Positions 34,901 to 43,900 of a stretch of 64,000 bases of DNA are shown here, piece by piece (position 1 is the first letter of the stretch; each line of letters opens with the position of its first letter). The notes below the pieces were generated by a model, which worked only from the letters and a program-made list of their open reading frames with translations, had not been told where the DNA came from and made no database searches. Origin of the DNA: Formicarius rufipectus (taxonomy: Eukaryota; Chordata; Aves; Passeriformes; Formicariidae); the NCBI GenBank assembly GCA_013399695.1, contig VXAU01002236.1, positions 74,953-138,952 on the forward strand. The letters are read 5' to 3'. The position numbers and the translations under genes were made by a program.

Positions 34901-37900
34901 GGACCTGGTGAAACACTGGCAGCTCATCACCACACGGCAGAACTGGGGTTGCTGTGCCACCCTACAGCCAAGGCTGGAGCTGTCCTGGTCCTCCCTGGGG
35001 AAATGCCTGTGGAAATCTGCTCAGTGCTGAGATGTCCTACAGAGCTGGCACAGTCAGGGCTGGAGCTGGGAGCCACCAGCTTTGCTTCCCTTCCCGTTAC
35101 AGCTCCACTGCATTCCCACCAGCATGGAGTTATCAAAGACCCTGGGACACCTCCGTGGCCACCTCAGCCACCACTTCAGTCCCCTCCATGGGCTTTGAGC
35201 CTGGTCAGCTCCAAAGCTTTCCAAAGCATTCCACTGGCACCACTGTGGTGCCAACAAGGGCCACGATGCCCCTTGCCCGTGCGCCACGACAGCCCTTACC
35301 TGGCATCGTCATCCCGCGCGATGAGGAGCCGCATGTGGCTCGTGGCCGACGCCGTCCGCAGGATGTCCACGGCCCTGGGAAACACGGACACACACCAAAG
35401 ATCATGTAAACTGGGCACCCTTGGCCTGGGCAACCCCTGTCAGCAGCTGAGTTACCAATCCCAGCATGTGGAACTGCCACCCTCCCTGTCCTGGCTGCAG
35501 GGCTGGAGAGCAGCCGCCTCGCACCCAGATCCTCCCACCTCTGCAAGGAATGGAAGGTCCCGATGACAAAGCCCAGGAGATGCCCCCGGTGGTGAGCAAA
35601 CACCTTCCCCATGGCAGGGGAGTGAAATGACATGGTCTTTAAAGTCCCTTCCAACCCAAACCATTCCACGAGTCTATAATCCCCTCCCTGTGGAAGTTTC
35701 CATCTCAGGGATGGCCACTTTCTGGTTCATAATGCAGGTATTCCCCTGGCAGTCAGGGCCACGTGCCAGGGCCAGGCACAGACTGCCACAGCCACACAGG
35801 TGTCCTCAGGGACCTCCACTATCAAACCCAGCTGCTCCAGGGCTCTGGGAGTAGGAGAAGCTCCTTATGTTGCTTCCCAAGCATCCATCCAGCACACCAT
35901 GCAGGAATTTAGGGCAGACAGCAGGCCAGCACCACATTCAGTGGGAAAACTCCAAAAGTGTTGGTGCTCCTCTGGAGCTGTTAATTATTTCCCTGGTGGG
36001 GAGCTGAGGGGCCGGATTGAGGTTCCACAGGGAATCCCTCCCCACAGAACTCTGCTATCAGGCTTAGGCTCTGGCTAATCTCCTGTGCTGGGAGCTGCAG
36101 GGCTTGCTGGGAAGTTGGAGCAGATGGAGTGGGGGTGCCAGGAGCTGTTTAAAACCCCAGTATTTTGGGGAAATGTCTGAATATCTCTCAAGTACTCTTT
36201 AGGTTCACTGGTTTATTTTTATATCGAGTCATTTTGTCTGATAATTCCCAAGTTGGCTCTTGGGAACAGTACAGAGAGATGCCCTGCTGTCCTCCGTGCA
36301 ACCCACAGCCTAAGCCACTTCCCAGAATTGCACAAAAGCAGCAGGAATGCCAGATTTCCATGTGGATATGGTACCTCTCACTTGTAACCCCAATTAGGGA
36401 GTCTCCATTGACCTCCAGGATCTGGTCTCCTGGCTGCAGGCGCCCTGGAAAAGAAAACTAATGGATAGAAACTGTGGAAAGCACAGCTTGGAGGGACTGG
36501 GAGAAGCTGGGCAGTTCCTGCCTCTGCCCAGAGACAGGATGAAAAATGCACTGGCCCTTCCGGGGATGCTCGTCCAACCTGTTTTTCAGGATGTCCAGAG
36601 ATGAAGTTTCTGCAACCTCCCAGAACACCCAGTGCCAGAGTCCCAGCACTTCCTCTGCTCCAGGAAATTATGCAAGTAAATACCAAAAAATGCAATAAAG
36701 CTTTTACTTAATTCAGTTTGAGGTCAGGGAGTTCAGTTCGAGGTCAGGTAGAAAACCACGAGTGGCACTTCCACCTGTTCTGGATTTATTTTCCTTTACT
36801 GGATGGAAAAATGACGTAATGTTTAGGGAAAAAAAAATCTTCTTGGCTTAAGTTCCAAAAGGTGAACTTTGCAGCCCCCTAATACCTACTTATATTCAGA
36901 ATTAAATCAGTGACCCAGAGCAGAGCTGACTTTGCAAAGGGATCTCGGGTCATTTTGGGGCTACAGGCAGTGAGTGGCAGGTGGGGAGGGACAGGCAGCC
37001 AAGTGAAGTTGTGGTGTGGCAGACATGGGCTGTGCTTCAGAGGCACAAAGAGGTTGTGCATGCGCCAAGAAGCCAATCCAACGCTGCTGTTGGATGTTAT
37101 CATGACTGCCATGCTAAAAAAATATCCCCACCACTGGAAAATCTCTGAGAAAGCACCTAAATTACCTCATAAAGCAATGTGTAAAATACACCTTCTGGCT
37201 TTGGGCTGCTCTCACTCTGTGGGGCTCTGCACTGTGTTTAACTCACCGTCTGCATAAGCAACACCCCCTGGGAGGATCCTCTTGACATAAACTCCATATT
37301 CTTCTCTGGTGAGTTCTTTGATGCCACCAATCACCTTAATCCCTGGAGGAAGAGCAGAGCCCATGACACAAAGGCAGGAGGATCATGCTTTCCACAGGCC
37401 ATCTCAAAGGGTTGCTGCCACAACCCCAAGTTCAAGGAATCACAGAATAGTTTGGATGGGAGGGGACCTCAAAGCTCATCTCATTCCACGCCCTGCCATG
37501 GACAAAGTCACTCCAAGCCCCATCCAACCTGGCCTGGGACACTTCCAGGGATGGGGCAGCCACAGCTTCTCTGGCCAACCTGTGCCAGGGGCTGCCCACC
37601 CTCACAGGGAACAATTCCTTCCCAATATCCCACCTATCCCTGCCCTCTGGCAGTGAGGAGCCATTCCCTGTGTCCTGTCCCTCCATCCCTCGTCCCCAGT
37701 CCCTCTCCAGATCTTGTGGAGCCCCTTTAATCACTGGCAGGGGCTCTCAGGTCTCACTGGAGCCTTCTCTCCTCCAGGTGAGCCCCCCCATCTCTCCCAG
37801 CCTGTCTCCACAGCAGAGGGGCTCCAGCCCTGGAGTATCTCCGTGGCCTCCTCTGGACTCTGTCCAGCAGCTCCGTGTCCATCACTGATGGGAAGGGATC

Positions 37901-40900
37901 TGCTCCTGCTGAGGATGACTCAGCCTGTGCTCACGCTTCTGGTCAGACTTGTCACTGGAAACATCCCTGGCTATCAATGTTTCCCCCAGGACACTCCCAA
38001 CACCTGCCCAAGCCCCCGGTCCGTGCAGTGGTGGGTTCATCCCCTCTGCCTGCTCCCCTGCCTGGCCCTGGCAGCATCCCCACTGCAGCCTTGGACACTG
38101 CCACCCATGGCAGAGCTGCACACACACTGTCAGCAGCGTTTGGGGCCCGCAGGAGCAGCAGAGGCAGGAGCCTGGGCAGAGCTGACCCTGGTGCAGCTCT
38201 GAAGCCTCTCAGCACAGCAGCACAGCTCAGCTGCCCCGGGGCACCGTGGCCAGGGGCTCCTGCTCCACACGGCCACCCCTCCAGCCACGAGACCTGCCCC
38301 TGCTGGAGACCATAAGCTGGCTGGCAGGAAAAGGTCCAAGAGACTTATTTATCCAGGGTTCATTAAGTCCTACTTCGAAGATCCAGGCTGTGGACAGAAG
38401 GATTAAGAAGCCTGGCTTTAATTAACAAATCTCTCCTGAGAGCCGCCGGTCGGGCACTTCGCTGCTGTGGCCAGGAGGGCAGGCTGGGGACAGGCTGGGG
38501 ACAGGCTGTGCCTCACAGAGGGGCACAGCCTGGGCTGAGGGACTGCCCCGAGCCGGGGTGAGGGCCTGGGTGGCACAAAGTGACCCCATGCAAGAAACTC
38601 CTCCCCAGAGGGGCAGAGCACAGCTGCTTCCCCAAAACATGAGACCCCTTTCTGAAACAAGCAGGAAGGAACAGGAGCAGACCCTGCACTGGGATTACTC
38701 AGGTCTAAACACTATTTTGAAACCTGTTTCCCTTCCTTTTATACCCCAGATCTGCTTGGAGGCCCCTCACAGTTTTTGTCTGTCTTTAGGAAAAGACCTT
38801 GTCTCTCAAGTCACCTCTGTATTAGAATTAGATTCAAACTAGATTATCACAGTTTTCCAGTTCATTCCTGTACTCACCAATTGTTGCCTCTCCTGAGCCC
38901 CTCCCAAAATCCCAGCTCTGTGAGCACTGGAGTTTATTCTCTGGGCTCAGTGCATTAGGTGTCTGGGCAGACACCAATGAGGGGCTGTTTTACTGATGGA
39001 ACAGGGAATTCACAGCAGAACAGCTCAGGAATAGGCACTGATGTTGTTCTCCATTGCATTTCAAAAGAAATTCACTAAAATTGGAAGTATTGCCCAAAAG
39101 AAGTATCTCCAAGCAACACAAACCTCCCCAAGGCATGGGAGCAGATCAGGCACTTGCAAACCAAAACAGGGAGCAGATGCTGCAGCTGCAAAGCTCATGG
39201 ACAGAAGGTAAAACCTGTTTAAGACCCAGGATGCTCAGCTGGAAAACTTCTCCACTCTCAATGGGGACAGAGGCTGGGCTTTGCAGAGACAGTCTGGGAG
39301 CAGGATCACACTTGGGATGGGTTTGGGAAACCCCTGGAATGGGAAGGTCCAGCAGGGGCAAAGTCCCATCAGCTCCCCTGGATGGGGAGGATGCTGGAAG
39401 TCCATCCTAAGCCAAGGTGCTGACCCAAGAAGTCATCGTATATCTCTCTTCACATGGGAACATGAAGCAATTAGCAATGATGAGGCACATTGGACAAAAC
39501 ATAGAAGAATCTCTCCCTGCAGAGGCTCAGCCCCATCATCCCCCAGCAGCCCAGCGGGACCTGCGTGTGAGCGGCGCCTCTGCCGAGGTATCAAATCAAT
39601 AATGACTCATTTCCCTTTTGTGTCTGCAAATCAATTGTAATAATGCCTTAATATAGCTGAAGTATCTATAAATCCTCCTTTATCCCCACCGATGTCATGA
39701 GAAAATCCGATCTTGTTATTAAAATCGGCGATTACTCACAGTATTGCTCCAGACACACTCAGACTCTGGGGGGGAGGGAAAAAAACCCTGGCTTTTGACT
39801 CTCTTGTTGGAAAAGCAGCTGGGTGCTGCCACGATCAGCCCACACACCCATCACCTTCCCAAGCAGGTGCTGTGGGTGCCAGACCTTCCCCTTAAAATGC
39901 CCTGGAGAGGCCCCACCAGGGCAGGGAGGAGGAGGAGGAAGGTCTCACCCTTTCCCAGGCTCGGACCGAGCCATGAGATGGCCCAGGACTGATTGCAGCA
40001 AACCCAAATCATCAAGGATTGTGGTGGCAGCATCCCTGAGAGTACATTTTCTTATCTATTTTATTAACAGTTACTTCAATCATATTTCTATTTGGGACCC
40101 AGTGCTGGTAAATAACAGTTCTTTAATTGTCATGGCATCAAAGTTCCAGTATAATGCGTATTAAGTCATACTTAGGGCCAGATAATCTAGCCTATTTTGG
40201 ATCCCTCTATTTAATCTTTCCTTTCTGGCAAAGGTCCTGGAGCTGTTACCCATGTCCCCAGTATTTTCTCTTCTGCAGAATAAAGTTTGACAGGAAAACT
40301 CCAGATGCACTTACTGACCAAGACGGTGTTTTCTTTAGACTCTTAACAATCCTATAAATTTCTCCAAGACCCTCAAGCTTCTCTGGTGCCTCTAATCCTG
40401 CTCCCACTAATGCCACAGTTGCAGTTCTCAGGCTATAATCTCACCTGCTCCTGGCTCCTTGTTCCACAGGTCAGGGGGTGTCCTGGCTAATCTGGTTGTT
40501 TAGCCCAACTGGGATCATCTCTGGAGCATCCTGACCCCACTGGCTGCCACACGGAGAGAGGCTGCTCTGTGCCTAAGCCAGCAACGTTCAATTACATTTC
40601 CCTTAATCCCTCTGTTGATCTTGAAGCCCTGGCCAGCTTTTTCTGTCTGGAGGAAGGGACAGATTGGAGGTGAATCACTCACTGCCCTGTCCTAAGAAGA
40701 TGAAGGTCAAGATAATGGGATCGTCAGTGTTTCTGAGAAATGCTTCTTAATCAGCACTTCCCTTTGATGGCTATTCTTTAATTCGAGGTGCAGGTTTTAG
40801 GAGCTGCCAGGTAACCCCTTTGAACTTCTGCTGAGGTTCACATGTGGGTTTCCACCTAAAGCCACAGAGCAACAGACCCAGGGCCAAACGCTGCCCTGCC

Positions 40901-43900
40901 ACGCTGGCACCAAGTGGGTGATGCTGCTCCAGAGAAACTCCGTTGGAATGACACCTGCATTAACCCACAAAACTTGTCAAGGAGCCTTTTTAACAAAAAA
41001 AAACATACTCTGAGCAGCTACACCTATGGCAGACATGGGGATCCAGCAACCACAACCTGGTCCTCAGCAGAAAGGGATGATCAAACTCACAGAAGGATAT
41101 TGGGGTAAAATTTTCCCTGTGAGGGTGGGCAGGCCCTGGCACAGGTTGGGCAGAGAAGTTGTGGCTGCCCCATCCCTGGGAGTGTCCAAGGCCAGGCTGG
41201 ATGGGGCTTGGAGCACGCTGGGCTGGTGGAAGGTGTCCCTGCCCGTGGGAGGAGGGTGGAACGAGGTGACCTTTAAGGCCCCTCCCAACCCAAACCAGTC
41301 TGGGATTTCTGAAGGATTCCTGATTCTTTGTCTTGAGTGTTTCGGGTGTTTCAACCCTCAGAGGGGAGGACAAAGACAGGTGATGATGGCATTAGAAAAT
41401 CCACATTGTTATACCTTCCTTCAGCACAAGATGCTGTGGAGGGTCTGCAAGACCCTGCAAAGACCCTCTGGCCACAAACCAGGGGAAAGGAGGAGAACTG
41501 GCTGCCACAGCTGTGCACTTCTTCCCGAGCTCAGCAACAGCCCCGTCAGGCTTTTCTGGGTCTCCTCCTTTAACAAGCTAATCTAACCCAGCAGCTAAAA
41601 TCCCATCAACTCAACCAAATCCACCTCTGGAGATTAAAATATCATATTCACTGAGAAAAGGCACTTCCCTGAGCTCCTGTGAACCCCATGACCCTCATTG
41701 ACAGGGGAAGAGTCAGCAAAGCCGTTTCTCCATAGCACACAGTCCCCTTACCCCAGAGCTGGAAACAGCCAATAATTAATCTATAATTAATCTCAGGTCT
41801 CAGGAAACCTGAACTGGCTTCTCTGGTCAGTCTGACTTCTCAGGAAGGGTCCCCAGATGGTCACAGGGGCATCACTGAGGGGCCCACAGCTGCTCTGTGG
41901 GACGTGGGCTGCACTCACAATTAAGAACTGTGGGGAGACTGTGAGGTGGACCCCCAGAAATCCTGATGCAGGGTAACAGATTTCTATAAAATCCATGGCA
42001 GAGCACCAGAGTTTCTGGTGCTGGATATGGGGAAGTCAGATGAGACGCTTTGCTGGATCCCTTTGGGTTGAGTGTCATGACCCTGGGACTTTCTCACGTT
42101 CTCCTGGATATGACCTTCCCTTTTCCCTTCTCCTCCACGCTTTGATGTTCAGAGCACCGTGGAAGGACAGCTGACTCACTTGGTGCTCATACCCTTAACC
42201 TGAGGTCCAAACTTTCCCCAAACAATTGACACAGCCCAGTCCCCAGCAGAGCTGCAGCACCTTCCTCTGCCCACCAGGGTGGTTTCCTGGGGGGAAGCAA
42301 AGTCTGCAGCTGAGAAGTGCTGGAGATTCTTTTTATTTCTTTATTTTAAATTTTCATCTATCTAATTCAGGAAATTCTGAAAAACCTTTCTCCCCAGTCT
42401 TGCTCAAGGAAGGTGCTCTGGCCCCAGGCTCCTGCACAGCTCTCAGCACTGGAGCTGCTCACCATTAACATGGAATTAATTGCAATTTTGACATTATTTT
42501 AATGACCCAGCTACATAAGGTGCTGTCAGATGCTCAGCACAAGCAGGCACAAGAACCAGCACTTCGGTGAGATAACAGACTGTCACACAGGAAGGCACAA
42601 CACAACAGAGGCAACAAGGGGATGTTTGAGCAGCCCCAGCCCACACTGACATCCCTCTCAGAGGGTCTGCACTCACCCAGTCCGTTTGCACAGTCGTAGA
42701 AATCAAAGCAATGCACAGCTCGATCCATCCCATACGGTCCCATGAGTGTCCTGGGAGAGAGCAGAGGACCATCTTTCTGTCAAAGGCTACAACAAACAGA
42801 TGCACAAGTACCCAATCAACACACACAGACACATCTCCCTCTCTGCCCCAGCCTTGCCCCCAAACCACTGCAGACACACAGGTTGAGGGCCATGGCCCCA
42901 TGTGTGACATCCACATTGTGGCAAAAACCAACTCCCTCCCAGCCCCCCCGAAGTTTACAGATAAATGAGAGAATATGTGCAGGGCTGGACATCATCCTCC
43001 CCACCCAGCAAATCTGATGGACCTGTCTGTGATTCATTACCCCAGATTATCAAGGCTGGACAGCTGTCCAGCTCCTGGGAAATGAGATCAGAGCTGGGAC
43101 CAATGTTCTGGGAATAAACCAGTTTCACAAATAAAGGCAGCCTGGAATGAAGGCATCCAGGCACAATCTGCTCCTGAGGTTCTGTAATGTAGGCAAGGGG
43201 TCTGGAAAGGGGGATGCAAGATCTGTAGAGCCACTTCAAGTCCCTACCTGGCCTGGTGGAGGGTGGGAGCTTTTCATTGCAAGCAAGAGATCGTACACCT
43301 GAGATTCCCCCGAGCCAAGGAACTCTCTCAAACACCCTACAGTCTCCCCAGGCAAGGTGAGTGTCCCAAATGAATGACCCCAAAAACACTCAGTCCCACT
43401 CTGCTCCAGCTGGGGATGTCAGAACCCAAACCTGGGACCACTGACGCTTCTCCTCCTTGGGTGGCGTGTGGTGGTCACCCCCATGAGGATGGTGAGCCTT
43501 GATGTGAGAAACCCAGAGCCAGCTAAGCCAGGTGGGAAACCAGGGCTGAGGGGCTCCCAAAACACTCCCAAGGATTTAAGTCGCAAAAGAAAAGGTGTTG
43601 CTGAATTAATATCAGGTCCCAGATCCAAACACAGATGAGGAGGAACAACACCATGGGAAACAACAGGTTCTCCCAAGTCAAGCAGGATGCAGGAGAAGAA
43701 TAAGCTGTGAGGACTTTCCTTCTCAGAAATCCAAAATAAATCCCAAAATACCGAGCTATTCTGCAAAGCCAGTGACACACACCTCTAAGACTTGGACTGG
43801 AGGTTTTTTCTCCCTGTTAGTAAAATGCCCCTCCTTGATATTCTTGCACTGTTTCACTTATTCAAGCCCGAACAAACCACTGGCCACATCTGCCTGTCAG

